Source: Candidatus Delongbacteria bacterium (GTDB lineage: Bacteria > CAIWAD01 > BS150m-G50). From it: a DNA stretch of 15,497 nt. A program made the position numbers and the translations under genes. Each line of letters opens with the position of its first letter. Within the stretch, counting starts at the first letter, position 1. Shown in pieces: positions 1 through 11,935 of the stretch. The notes under the pieces are model-generated. The model saw nothing but the letters and a program-made list of their open reading frames with translations. It had not been told where the DNA came from and did no database searches. The stretch covers positions 1 to 15,497 of the forward strand of contig JADHUQ010000033.1 of assembly GCA_016784425.1 (NCBI GenBank), read 5' to 3'.

Positions 1-68
1 TGATCAACATGGCCGATGGTGCCCACATTGACATGCGGCTTCGTGCGTTCAAATTTTACTTTGGCCAT
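1..68 (-). CDS. tuf: Elongation factor Tu, 5' end only (left tuf copy)
   Basis: EF-Tu is the GTPase that delivers aminoacyl-tRNA to the ribosomal A site. Only the first 22 codons or so lie in the window; the gene runs off the left edge. The readable N-terminus (MAKVKFERTKPHVNVGTIGH, then VD) is the near-invariant EF-Tu start and stops just before the rest of the P-loop (GHVDHGKT). The ATG at 66-68 has a strong Shine-Dalgarno (GAGGAGG) a short distance upstream, in the 19-base gap after fusA. The order fusA-tuf is the classic str-operon arrangement, so translation of the two is probably coordinated. This is a different copy from the tuf 3' end at the right edge of the window. The identity is secure; the length and integrity of the rest cannot be seen. 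Confidence 0.96.
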   Translation of the reverse strand, partial: MAKVKFERTKPHVNVGTIGHVD

Positions 69-87
69 AACCCGGCCTCCTCACTCG

Positions 88-2163
88 TTATCCTCGGATT
101 TTTTCTATCAGCTTATCCGCCATCTTCTTATCCATGGCGGCATAATGAGCAAATTCCATGTTGAAAATTGCCCGTCCCTGCGTTAAAGAACGGAGGGCGG
201 TGGCATAACCAAACATCTCTGCCAGCGGTACGGTGGCACGGACTACCTGCGCGTCGCGACGGGGATCAATACCGGCGATTTTTCCACGTCGGGCGTTGAT
301 ATTTCCCATCACCTCACCCATGTAGTCTTCCGGTACGATGATCTCGACCTTCATCACCGGCTCCAACAGCATCGGCTCCGCTTTACGGGCAGCCTCCTTG
401 AAAGCCATTGAACCGGCAATGCGAAAAGCGATCTCGGAAGAATCGACCTCGTGAAACTTGCCGTCGATCAGGCGCACCTGGACATCCTCTACAGGATACC
501 CGGCCAAAACACCACTTTTCATCGCTTCGGTGATACCGGCGTCGACCGCTGTGATGAACTCCTTCGGAATTGCGCCACCGACGATTTCATCAAGGAACTT
601 GTAACCACTACCGGCTTCAGTCGGACTGATGACAATTTTCACCTGGCCAAACTGACCATGACCACCCGACTGACGGACAAATTTTCCTTCTGCAGTTGCT
701 TCGCTGGTGATACTCTCTTTGTAAGCGACCTGCGGTTTGCCTATGTTCGCCTGGACATTGAATTCACGACGCATCCGGTCGATCAGAATATCCAGGTGCA
801 ACTCACCCATACCAGAGATAATCGTCTGCCCTGTATCTTTGTCGGTATGAATCTTGAAGGTTGGATCCTCTTCGGCCAGCTTATCGAGGGCAATTCCCAG
901 TTTTTCCTGATCCGCTTTGGATTTAGGTTCGATCGCGACTGAGACAACCGGTACCGGGAAGGACATCTCTTCCAGCAATATCGGTGAATCAACACTGGTG
1001 ATAGTATCGCCGGTACGGGTAAACTTGAATCCAATACCAGCAGCTATATCGCCAGCGCGCACCTCTTCGATATCTTCCCGCTTGTTGGCGGACATCTGCA
1101 AGATACGGCCGAGGCGTTCCTTCTTACGATTATTGACATTATAGAGACGGGTGCCGACGGCGGCCCGACCGGTATAAACCCGGAAGTAGGTCAGCCGACC
1201 GACATAAGGGTCGGTTTGTATCTTGAAAGCCAGCGCCGCAAAAGGTTCATCTTCACTGACCGGACGATTGATTTCATCACCAGTGGCCAGATCAATTCCC
1301 TTGACGGTTTTGCGATCCAGGGGGGAGGGGAGATAGTTGACGATGGCATCCATCAGCCGCTGAACACCCTTGTTCTTGAAAGCGGAACCGAGCAGGGTCG
1401 GGACGATTTTAAGATCAATAGTCGCCTGACGGATAACCTCGATCAGGTGTGCGACCGGAATGGTCTGCCCATCGAGAAACATTTCCATCAGATTGTCATC
1501 ATATTCCGAGACCGCTTCGATCATTTTTTCGCGGTAGTTGAAGGCCTGCTCCTGCAGGTCGTCCGGAATGTCACCCTCTTCCCACAGCGCACCCAGGCTT
1601 TTCTCGTTATAGAAGACAGCCTTCATTTTGATAAGATCGATCAAACCTGTGAAGATATCTCCAGCACCGATAGGAATTTGCAGAGGAATCGGGTTGGCGC
1701 CGAGGCGCTCCCGTATCATGTCAATTGTATGATAAAAATCGGCCCCGACTCGGTCCATCTTGTTGACGAACGCAATCCGGGGCACTTCATAGCGATTGGC
1801 TTGACGCCAGACAGTCTCCGATTGCGGCTCTACGCCACCGACAGCACAGAAAAGCGCTACCGCACCATCCAGCACCCGCAGGGAGCGTTCCACCTCTACG
1901 GTGAAATCCACATGTCCGGGGGTATCGATAATGTTAACCTGGTGGTCTTTCCAGACGCAACTGATGGCGGCGGAGGTGATGGTGATACCACGCTCTTTCT
2001 CTTGAGCCATCCAATCCATTACGGCTGCGCCCTCATGCACTTCACCCATTTTGTATACTTTGCCAGTATAATACAGAATGCGCTCAGTGGTAGTGGTCTT
2101 ACCAGCGTCAATGTGGGCCATAATGCCGATATTGCGGATAGATGACAGCGGTCTGGTGCTCAT
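88..2163 (-). CDS. fusA: Elongation factor G
   Basis: EF-G is the ribosome-dependent GTPase that drives translocation of tRNA and mRNA, and with RRF helps recycle ribosomes in the cytoplasm. The 691-residue protein is close to the usual length (about 690-705) and complete. The G-domain motifs are intact: P-loop AHIDAGKT at 16-23, switch-I segment ERGITIT at about 57-63, DTPGH at 80-84 and NKMD at 134-137. Domain II and the domain III-V region follow without gaps; the domain III segment KIHTDKDTGQTIISGMGELH and the domain IV segment QSGGHGQFG are recognisable. The ATG at 2161-2163 gives the canonical N-terminus (MSTRPLSSIRNIGIMAHIDAG). Its Shine-Dalgarno is weak (AGGT close to the ATG), and it lies 19 bases after the rpsG stop, so translational coupling to rpsG is plausible. 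It looks like the ordinary housekeeping EF-G rather than a divergent paralogue. Confidence 0.98.
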   Translation of the reverse strand: MSTRPLSSIRNIGIMAHIDAGKTTTTERILYYTGKVYKMGEVHEGAAVMDWMAQEKERGITITSAAISCVWKDHQVNIIDTPGHVDFTVEVERSLRVLDGAVALFCAVGGVEPQSETVWRQANRYEVPRIAFVNKMDRVGADFYHTIDMIRERLGANPIPLQIPIGAGDIFTGLIDLIKMKAVFYNEKSLGALWEEGDIPDDLQEQAFNYREKMIEAVSEYDDNLMEMFLDGQTIPVAHLIEVIRQATIDLKIVPTLLGSAFKNKGVQRLMDAIVNYLPSPLDRKTVKGIDLATGDEINRPVSEDEPFAALAFKIQTDPYVGRLTYFRVYTGRAAVGTRLYNVNNRKKERLGRILQMSANKREDIEEVRAGDIAAGIGFKFTRTGDTITSVDSPILLEEMSFPVPVVSVAIEPKSKADQEKLGIALDKLAEEDPTFKIHTDKDTGQTIISGMGELHLDILIDRMRREFNVQANIGKPQVAYKESITSEATAEGKFVRQSGGHGQFGQVKIVISPTEAGSGYKFLDEIVGGAIPKEFITAVDAGITEAMKSGVLAGYPVEDVQVRLIDGKFHEVDSSEIAFRIAGSMAFKEAARKAEPMLLEPVMKVEIIVPEDYMGEVMGNINARRGKIAGIDPRRDAQVVRATVPLAEMFGYATALRSLTQGRAIFNMEFAHYAAMDKKMADKLIEKIRG

Positions 2164-2182
2164 TACCTGATCTTTTTATCGA

Positions 2183-2650
2183 TTACCAACGGAAATGTGC
2201 AAATGCCTTGTTGGCTTCCGCCATGCGATGCACATCTTCTCTCTTTTTGAAGGCGCCACCCTCTTTGTTGTAGGCAGCGATCAGCTCATTTACGAGCTTC
2301 TGACTCATGTTACGATCGTTGCGGGACTTTGCGTACTGCAGGACCCACCGAATCGCCAGCGCCTGGCGTCTGACCGGACGCACCTCGACCGGCACCTGAT
2401 ATGTGGAACCACCTACACGCCGGGAACGAACTTCCAGCAGCGGTTCAACATTACGGATGGCTTTCTCGAACACTTCATAGCCCGATTCATCCATCTTGCG
2501 GTTGATCTCATCCAGGGCAGAGTAAAAAATACCCTCAGCTACCGACTTTTTGCCCCGTTCCATCAAGTTGTTGATAAACTTGGTCGCCAGGATTGACTTG
2601 TGCATCGGATCCGGCAGAACTTTGCGCTTCGGTGCTTTTTTTCGTCTCAT
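2183..2650 (-). CDS. rpsG: 30S ribosomal protein S7
   Basis: S7 binds the 3' major domain of 16S rRNA, nucleates assembly of the 30S head and contacts tRNA near the E site. The 155-residue product matches the usual bacterial length. It has the typical basic N-terminus (MRRKKAPKRK), the internal segment VGGSTYQVPVEVRP at about 79-92, and a C-terminus rich in basic and aromatic residues ending FAHFRW. The ATG at 2648-2650 has a good Shine-Dalgarno (AAGGAG) about seven bases upstream. The gap from the rpsL stop is only 17 bases. That is too short for the long intercistronic hairpin through which S7 represses its own operon in E. coli, so any feedback here must use another site. Gene order rpsL-rpsG-fusA is conserved. 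Confidence 0.98.
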   Translation of the reverse strand: MRRKKAPKRKVLPDPMHKSILATKFINNLMERGKKSVAEGIFYSALDEINRKMDESGYEVFEKAIRNVEPLLEVRSRRVGGSTYQVPVEVRPVRRQALAIRWVLQYAKSRNDRNMSQKLVNELIAAYNKEGGAFKKREDVHRMAEANKAFAHFRW

Positions 2651-2667
2651 CTATCCACTCCTTGCGG

Positions 2668-3036
2668 CTACTTTTTCCGGGTTCCATACTTGGAACGCGC
2701 ATTGGTACGATCCTCTACACCGGCGGCGTCAAAAGCACCCCGCACGATATGATAACGCACCCCCGGGAGATCCTTGACACGACCACCCCGCACCAACACA
2801 ATTGAGTGCTCCTGCAGATTATGGCCTTCGCCGGGTATATAGGAGGTAACTTCGATGCCAGTGGTCAGCCTCACCCTGGCGATTTTCCGTAACGCGGAAT
2901 TGGGTTTCTTGGGTGTGGTTGTCTTCACCTGGGTGCAGACACCGCGACGCTGAGGACAGCGCTGAAGCGCTCTTGCGTTCTGCTTGGCTTCGATTCTCTT
3001 GCGGCCCTTACGGACCAGCTGATTGATTGTTGGCAA
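2668..3036 (-). CDS. rpsL: 30S ribosomal protein S12 (TTG start)
   Basis: S12 sits at the decoding centre of the 30S subunit and governs decoding accuracy; it is the main target of streptomycin-resistance mutations. The 122-residue product is of normal length and includes the conserved segments TTTPKKPNSALRK at about 39-51 and RGGRVKDLPGVRYH at about 83-96. The lysines that are changed in streptomycin-resistant strains (E. coli K42 and K87 equivalents) are both lysine here, so the sequence looks wild type. The start is a TTG at 3034-3036: the canonical MPTINQLVRKG N-terminus begins exactly there, with a strong GGAGGA Shine-Dalgarno three bases before it and no usable ATG nearby. It follows rpoC after 87 bases that contain a candidate promoter. 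Confidence 0.97.
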   Translation of the reverse strand: MPTINQLVRKGRKRIEAKQNARALQRCPQRRGVCTQVKTTTPKKPNSALRKIARVRLTTGIEVTSYIPGEGHNLQEHSIVLVRGGRVKDLPGVRYHIVRGAFDAAGVEDRTNARSKYGTRKK

Positions 3037-3039
3037 GGT

Positions 3040-3045
3040 TCCTCC
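3040..3045 (-). promoter_or_regulatory. Ribosome binding site of rpsL
   Basis: The minus strand reads GGAGGA, then ACC, then TTG. This strong Shine-Dalgarno fixes the unusual TTG start of rpsL, since the S12 N-terminal sequence begins at that codon. Confidence 0.75.
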
Positions 3046-3063
3046 AAAAATTTACAGACTTAC

Positions 3064-3092
3064 AAGCTAGTCGGACTAAAGTCCATTGTCAA
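3064..3092 (-). promoter_or_regulatory. Candidate promoter upstream of rpsL
   Basis: The minus strand has a perfect -35 hexamer TTGACA (3087-3092), a 17-base spacer and a weaker -10 hexamer TAGCTT (3064-3069, three of six matches to TATAAT). Transcription would begin near 3057, about 20 bases before the rpsL start, leaving just enough room for the ribosome binding site. This suggests that the str part (rpsL-rpsG-fusA-tuf) can be transcribed apart from rpoBC. The -10 is poor and the lineage's sigma-factor preference is unknown, so this stays a candidate. Overlapping inverted repeats sit between the two hexamers. Confidence 0.35.
3068..3084. repeat. Overlapping short inverted repeats in the rpoC-rpsL gap
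   Basis: Two small palindromes share bases: TAGTC-G-GACTA (3068-3078) and GGACT-AA-AGTCC (3073-3084). They cannot both form as hairpins at once. They lie in the spacer of the candidate rpsL promoter, where an operator or an early-transcript hairpin would act. No T-run follows, so they do not look like an rpoC terminator. Arms of five bases can arise by chance. Confidence 0.35.
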
Positions 3093-3123
3093 CATAAAAT
3101 AGCTGGAAAGTCCGATATCCTCG

Positions 3124-7419
<4,296 letters not shown>

Positions 7420-7481
7420 TGATCCTCCACGCCCGCAAGGTCAGAAATACTGCCGACAGCAATATCTCCGGATCTCGCCAG

Positions 7482-10400
7482 CTAGTTTTCTCTCTTCAGA
7501 TTCACATCCAGACCCAGGCCTTTCATTTCGTGGATCAGCACGTTGAAAGCCTCTGGAATACCGGGTCGGGGAATGTTTTTCCCCTTGACGATCGCTTCAA
7601 AAGTGCGGCTGCGTCCCTGGACATCGTCCGATTTGATGGTCATGATCTCCTGGAGAATATGAGAGGCGCCGTACGCTTCCAGCGCCCAGACTTCCATCTC
7701 TCCGAACCGCTGGCCACCGAACTGAGCTTTACCACCAAGAGGTTGTTGTGTGATAAGCGAGTAGGGTCCGGTAGAACGGGCATGTACCTTGTCATCTACA
7801 AGATGGTTCAACTTGAGCATGTAGATGTAACCGACGGTTACTTCCTGATCGAGCGGCTTACCGGTCTTGCCGTTGTTGAGATTGATCTTTCCTTTGGTCG
7901 GGAGTCCCGCTTTCTCAAGTTCCAGATTGATATCAGTCAGACTGGCACCGTTGAACACGGGGGTGGAGTAATGAATCCCCAACTGCTTACCGGCCCAACC
8001 GAGCGAGGTTTCCAGAATCTGACCCAGGTTCATACGGGAAGGTACACCGAGGGGGTTGAGGATTATATCAACCGGTGTTCCATCATCCATGAATGGCATA
8101 TCCTCGACAGGAACCACCTTACCGACAACACCCTTGTTGCCGTGACGACCGGCCATCTTGTCACCGACCTGCAACTTGCGCTTCTGGGCAATATAAACCT
8201 TGGCGATTTGAACAATACCGGGCGGCAGTTCGTCACCAACCTGGATCTTATGCTGGTCGTTGCGGAATTCAGTACTCTGGATCTCCTGCTGAATATGATA
8301 GTTGTCCAGAACCGCCTTGACCTCCTGGTTGATTTCCTCATCATCAGTCCAGCGGCTCTTCATTTCCAGGTCATCGAGGTCGAATTTCCTGAGGTGCTTG
8401 TCGGTGATGAGATTACCGACATGCATCAACAACTTCTGAGTAGTTGCGGAGCGGATCTCACCAGCCTCCTTGTCCGCCAGGAGCGCGGTCAGATCTTCCC
8501 GTAGCTGTTCGCGAAGCTCCTCGTTCACCTTGAGTCGTTTACGTTCCAGCTGGTCTATCTGCTTCTTTTCTTCCCGCTTCACTTTGGCGGTCTTTTTCTT
8601 GCGACTGAACAGCTTGGTGTTAATCACCACGCCGTTTTCACCGGGACCGGCGTACTTGCTGGCGTCCTTGACGTCACCAGCTTTCTCACCAAAGATAGCC
8701 TTGAGCAGCTTATCCTCCGGCGTAGCCTCCATTTCACCCTTGGGGGTCACCTTACCGATGATAATATCGTTGGGGTTGACCCGGGCGCCAACCCGGATTA
8801 TACCGTTCTGGTCGAGGTCGGCGGTGGCCTCCTCGGTCACATTGGGGATCTCGGAAGTAAGCTCCTCCTCACCCCGTTTGGTTTCTCGAACCTCCAGCTC
8901 CTCCTCGTGGATATGGATGGAGGTGAAGATATCCTCTGCAACCAGTCGTTCGGAAATGACGACCGAATCTTCAAAGTTGTAACCATGCCAGGGCATGAAA
9001 GCGACCAGCACATTACGGCCCAAGGCCAGATCGCCCCGTTCGGTCGAAGTGCCGTCGGCTATGATGTCACCAACTTTAACGATGTCCCCTTCCTGCACCA
9101 GTGGCTTCTGCAGGATAGTGGTGTTCTGGTTTGTGCGGATGAATTTGCGCAGCTGGTAGATCTTGGGGCGTTGTTCCCGCTGGCTGCGGGTGAACTGGCG
9201 GGGCCGGATAACAATTTCAGTTGCATCAACCCGCACCACCGTACCGGCGACATCGGCGGTTACTACAGCACTGGAGTCCTGAGCCACCCGCCGCTCCATG
9301 CCGGTTCCGACAATCGGCGCCTCCGGCTGCAGCAGGGGGACTGCCTGGCGTTGCATATTGGCACCCATCAGGGCGCGGTTGGCATCGTCATGCTCGAGAA
9401 AAGGAATACAGGCAGCGGCTACTGAGACCATTTGATGTGGAATAACATCCATAAACTGGACCTTGTCCGGTGTCACTACCGGAAACTCACCGCGTTGGCG
9501 AGCTTTGATCGTTTCGTTAATAAATTCAGAATTCTCGTCTAAAGGTGCGTTGGCCTGGGCAATTACCACTTTGTCTTCATCATCGGCGGAAAGATACTCA
9601 ATCTGGCGGCTGACTTTGTCGCCACGCACCCGTCGATAGGGAGTTTCGATGAAGCCCATCTCGTTGATGCGGGCATAAGTTGAGAGCGATGAGATCAGAC
9701 CGATGTTGGGCCCTTCCGGGGCTTCAATCGGACAGAGTCGACCATAGTGGGTGTAGTGAACATCTCGCACCTCAAAGCCGGCCCGCTCGCGGGTCAGACC
9801 ACCAGCGCCCAGTGCGGACACACGACGTTTATGAGTGACCTCGGCCAGAGGATTAATCTGATCCATGAACTGTGACAGCTGGTTGGTTCCAAAAAAGGAA
9901 TTGACGACAGATGTGATAGTGCGAACATTAACCAGCTCCTGCGGGGTCATCTTATCGCTGTCCCGCATATTCATCCGCTCTTTGATGTTGCGTGCCATAC
10001 GAGTGAATGCAACACTGAACTGGTTGGCGAGCTGCTCACCGACGGTACGTACGCGCCGATTACCGAGATGGTCGATATCATCGGTGCTGCGTTTTTCCAT
10101 CTTCAATTCGATCAGATACTTCAGGATGGCGATGAAATCCTCTGTCGCCAGGACAGTCATATCGGCTGGCAGGTGAAGACCAAGTTTGGTATTGATGCGG
10201 TATCGTCCCACCAGTCCCAGATCATAGCGTTTCTCATCGAAGAACATCCGCTCCAGCAGTTTGAAGGCGGTTTCCTGATCCGGGGCTTCACCACCCCGCA
10301 TCTCACTATAGAGCATGCTGATGGCATCAGCAGTACAGGAGCTCTTGTCCTTATTGATGGTGTTGATCAGAATCTGGTCGGCACGGTTTTCCTTTTTGTG

Positions 10401-11240
10401 CCGGTAAAAATCCAGTCGTTTGATCCCCACCTTGCGGATTGCCTTTAAGTGCTCCGCGGTAAACGCTTCATTGCGCTCGGCGATCACTTCACCTGTTTCG
10501 GGATCGATGATGTCATCAATGTAGCGGCGGTCGTAATATTCTTTGATGTTCTTGTTGCTGACCGCCACTGTGTCGGAGAGACCGAAGGCGTCAAAGATAT
10601 CAGCATTCCTGGAGAAACCGAGGGCGCGCAGCAGCAATGTGACCGGAAACTTCTTACGCCGGTCGATCACAACATGGATCACATCGTTGATGTCGGTGGT
10701 GAATTCCACCCAGGAACCGCGGAACGGAATAATACGGGCGGAATAGAGCGGCGTACCGTTGGTGTGAATGGAAACACCATAAAACACCCCCGGGCTGCGG
10801 TGCAACTGGTTGACAATAACCCTTTCTGCACCATTGATGATGAAAGTGCCGGTATCGGTCATCATCGGGACATTCCCGAAATAGACATTAGATTCGATAC
10901 TGTTGCCGGTACCATCTTCAGTCTTCTCGGTCACCCGCAGTTTTACTTTGAGTGGGGCGTTATAGGTTAACCCCCTTTCAATACACTCGGTAACATTATA
11001 CTTGGGATGTTCAATGTAGTACTCAATGTACTCAAGAATGCTCTCCTCCCGGTTGTCCATAATCGGAAAGATGTTGAGGAAAACACCCTGCAATCCGTTG
11101 CTTTCCCGTTTTTCAGGTGCGATCCGTCGCTGCAGGAACTGTTCAAACGAGTCAAGCTGTACACCTAACATGTCAGGCATCTCGATGATAGGCGTGATGC
11201 TGGCAAATGATTGGCGTTCTATCAGTTTTTGGGCTTTCAA
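7482..11240 (-). CDS. rpoB: DNA-directed RNA polymerase subunit beta (TTG start)
   Basis: Beta is the second large core subunit and contains the rifampicin pocket. I place the start at the TTG at 11238-11240 (1252 residues), because GGAGGT lies three bases upstream and the protein then begins MKAQKLIERQSF, in line with the family. The frame stays open back to another TTG at 11307-11309 (1275 residues), but that one lacks a Shine-Dalgarno. Numbered from the upstream TTG, the rifampicin cluster lies at about 474-504 (SQFMDQINPLAE, then THKRRVSALGAGG). An E. coli-like domain insertion containing IIDPETGEVIAE lies near 267-278, a coiled-coil-rich insertion spans about 905-1020, and GDKMAGRHGNKGVV lies at 1049-1062. 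The C-terminal clamp segment GGKAQFGGQRFGEMEVWALEAYGA is intact. The gene is followed by rpoC after 62 bases. Confidence 0.97.
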   Translation of the reverse strand: MKAQKLIERQSFASITPIIEMPDMLGVQLDSFEQFLQRRIAPEKRESNGLQGVFLNIFPIMDNREESILEYIEYYIEHPKYNVTECIERGLTYNAPLKVKLRVTEKTEDGTGNSIESNVYFGNVPMMTDTGTFIINGAERVIVNQLHRSPGVFYGVSIHTNGTPLYSARIIPFRGSWVEFTTDINDVIHVVIDRRKKFPVTLLLRALGFSRNADIFDAFGLSDTVAVSNKNIKEYYDRRYIDDIIDPETGEVIAERNEAFTAEHLKAIRKVGIKRLDFYRHKKENRADQILINTINKDKSSCTADAISMLYSEMRGGEAPDQETAFKLLERMFFDEKRYDLGLVGRYRINTKLGLHLPADMTVLATEDFIAILKYLIELKMEKRSTDDIDHLGNRRVRTVGEQLANQFSVAFTRMARNIKERMNMRDSDKMTPQELVNVRTITSVVNSFFGTNQLSQFMDQINPLAEVTHKRRVSALGAGGLTRERAGFEVRDVHYTHYGRLCPIEAPEGPNIGLISSLSTYARINEMGFIETPYRRVRGDKVSRQIEYLSADDEDKVVIAQANAPLDENSEFINETIKARQRGEFPVVTPDKVQFMDVIPHQMVSVAAACIPFLEHDDANRALMGANMQRQAVPLLQPEAPIVGTGMERRVAQDSSAVVTADVAGTVVRVDATEIVIRPRQFTRSQREQRPKIYQLRKFIRTNQNTTILQKPLVQEGDIVKVGDIIADGTSTERGDLALGRNVLVAFMPWHGYNFEDSVVISERLVAEDIFTSIHIHEEELEVRETKRGEEELTSEIPNVTEEATADLDQNGIIRVGARVNPNDIIIGKVTPKGEMEATPEDKLLKAIFGEKAGDVKDASKYAGPGENGVVINTKLFSRKKKTAKVKREEKKQIDQLERKRLKVNEELREQLREDLTALLADKEAGEIRSATTQKLLMHVGNLITDKHLRKFDLDDLEMKSRWTDDEEINQEVKAVLDNYHIQQEIQSTEFRNDQHKIQVGDELPPGIVQIAKVYIAQKRKLQVGDKMAGRHGNKGVVGKVVPVEDMPFMDDGTPVDIILNPLGVPSRMNLGQILETSLGWAGKQLGIHYSTPVFNGASLTDINLELEKAGLPTKGKINLNNGKTGKPLDQEVTVGYIYMLKLNHLVDDKVHARSTGPYSLITQQPLGGKAQFGGQRFGEMEVWALEAYGASHILQEIMTIKSDDVQGRSRTFEAIVKGKNIPRPGIPEAFNVLIHEMKGLGLDVNLKREN

Positions 11241-11243
11241 GGC

Positions 11244-11249
11244 ACCTCC
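11244..11249 (-). promoter_or_regulatory. Ribosome binding site that sets the rpoB start
   Basis: The minus strand reads GGAGGT-GCC-TTG. This is the only strong Shine-Dalgarno near the 5' end of the rpoB frame; the TTG 69 bases upstream (11307-11309) has none. The spacing is slightly short but workable. It supports a 1252-residue beta subunit. Confidence 0.6.
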
Positions 11250-11474
11250 AGCTGTTTGACGAAAACTACCCGTTGCCGGTCCTGAAGGGTAATAAAGCGG
11301 TTCATCCAAGCCGGGCAGATAGCCCCTCCAAGGGTATTTACCGTTTGCTCGAGCGATGTTCAGTTTCTACGGATATCGCCTATTTCTCTGACGCTCTGGC
11401 TGAGATTCAGTCGGAGTGTGACAGGGAAGGCAATTGTTAATGAGGGTGAGATATTCACCGTTCCCACATATACT

Positions 11475-11509
11475 GATGCCTCTTCCAGACTCAGGCTGAA
11501 AGAGGCATC
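11475..11509 (-). promoter_or_regulatory. Stem-loop between rplL and rpoB (possible attenuator or processing site)
   Basis: Perfect ten-base arms, GATGCCTCTT (11475-11484) and AAGAGGCATC (11500-11509), enclose a 15-base loop that can add three more pairs after one mismatch. The hairpin begins 21 bases downstream of the rplL stop. On the transcribed strand no T-run follows it, so it is not a standard intrinsic terminator. In E. coli the same gap holds a partial terminator and an RNase III cleavage site that lower rpoBC output relative to the ribosomal proteins. A like role here is inferred from position and structure only. Confidence 0.6.
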
Positions 11510-11530
11510 GTATTAACAATAACATAGCTG

Positions 11531-11899
11531 TTATTTCAACTCGACAATGCCGCCGGCAGCCTCAATCTTCTCTTTGATGCTCTCAGCTTCATCCTTGGGA
11601 ACAGCTTCCTTGATTGACGAGGGAACGCCATCTACGAGATCCTTTGCCTCTTTCAGACCCAATCCCGTGATAGCCTTGACCTCCTTGATAACCTGGATTT
11701 TCTTTTGACCGGGAGAAGTCAGGATTACATCGAATTCTGTCTGCTCTTCTTCAGCGCCTTCGCCACCGGCTGCACCGGCAACGGCGACAGCTGCAGGAGC
11801 AGCGGCAGAAACACCGAATTCCTCCTCCATCACCTTTACCAGGTCCGCCAACTCCATGACGGTCATTTTCTTGATCTGATCAATGATTGCTTCGCTCAC
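11531..11899 (-). CDS. rplL: 50S ribosomal protein L7/L12 (GTG start)
   Basis: L7/L12 forms the mobile dimers of the ribosomal stalk, which recruit and stimulate EF-Tu, EF-G and other translational GTPases. The 122-residue protein has the normal three-part build: an N-terminal dimerisation helix region that binds L10 (1-32), an alanine/glycine-rich hinge (about 33-52, AAAPAAVAVAGAAGGEGAEE), and a globular C-terminal domain (about 54-122) with the factor-binding segment KIQVIKEVKAITGLGLKEAK. The start is a GTG at 11897-11899 with a GGAGGA Shine-Dalgarno; the encoded MSEAIIDQIKKM matches the family. It lies 36 bases after rplJ. A 290-base gap separates it from the rpoB start. Confidence 0.98.
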   Translation of the reverse strand: MSEAIIDQIKKMTVMELADLVKVMEEEFGVSAAAPAAVAVAGAAGGEGAEEEQTEFDVILTSPGQKKIQVIKEVKAITGLGLKEAKDLVDGVPSSIKEAVPKDEAESIKEKIEAAGGIVELK

Positions 11900-11935
11900 G
11901 ATATCCTCCGTGATATTTCAATTGTTTTTTGTTCG

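Noticed and set aside
1216..2145. Long open frame (309 codons) on the plus strand over fusA
   Set aside because: It is antisense to the conserved EF-G G domain, and its translation shows no family features. It is best explained as a shadow of fusA codon use.
3037..3123. Terminator at the end of rpoC
   Set aside because: The gap has short palindromes but no stem followed by a T-run on the transcribed strand.
11367..11525. Possible 52-codon minus-strand frame in the rplL-rpoB gap, starting with ATG at 11523-11525
   Set aside because: It has no Shine-Dalgarno, runs through the stem-loop and shows no recognisable protein. The hairpin explains the sequence better.
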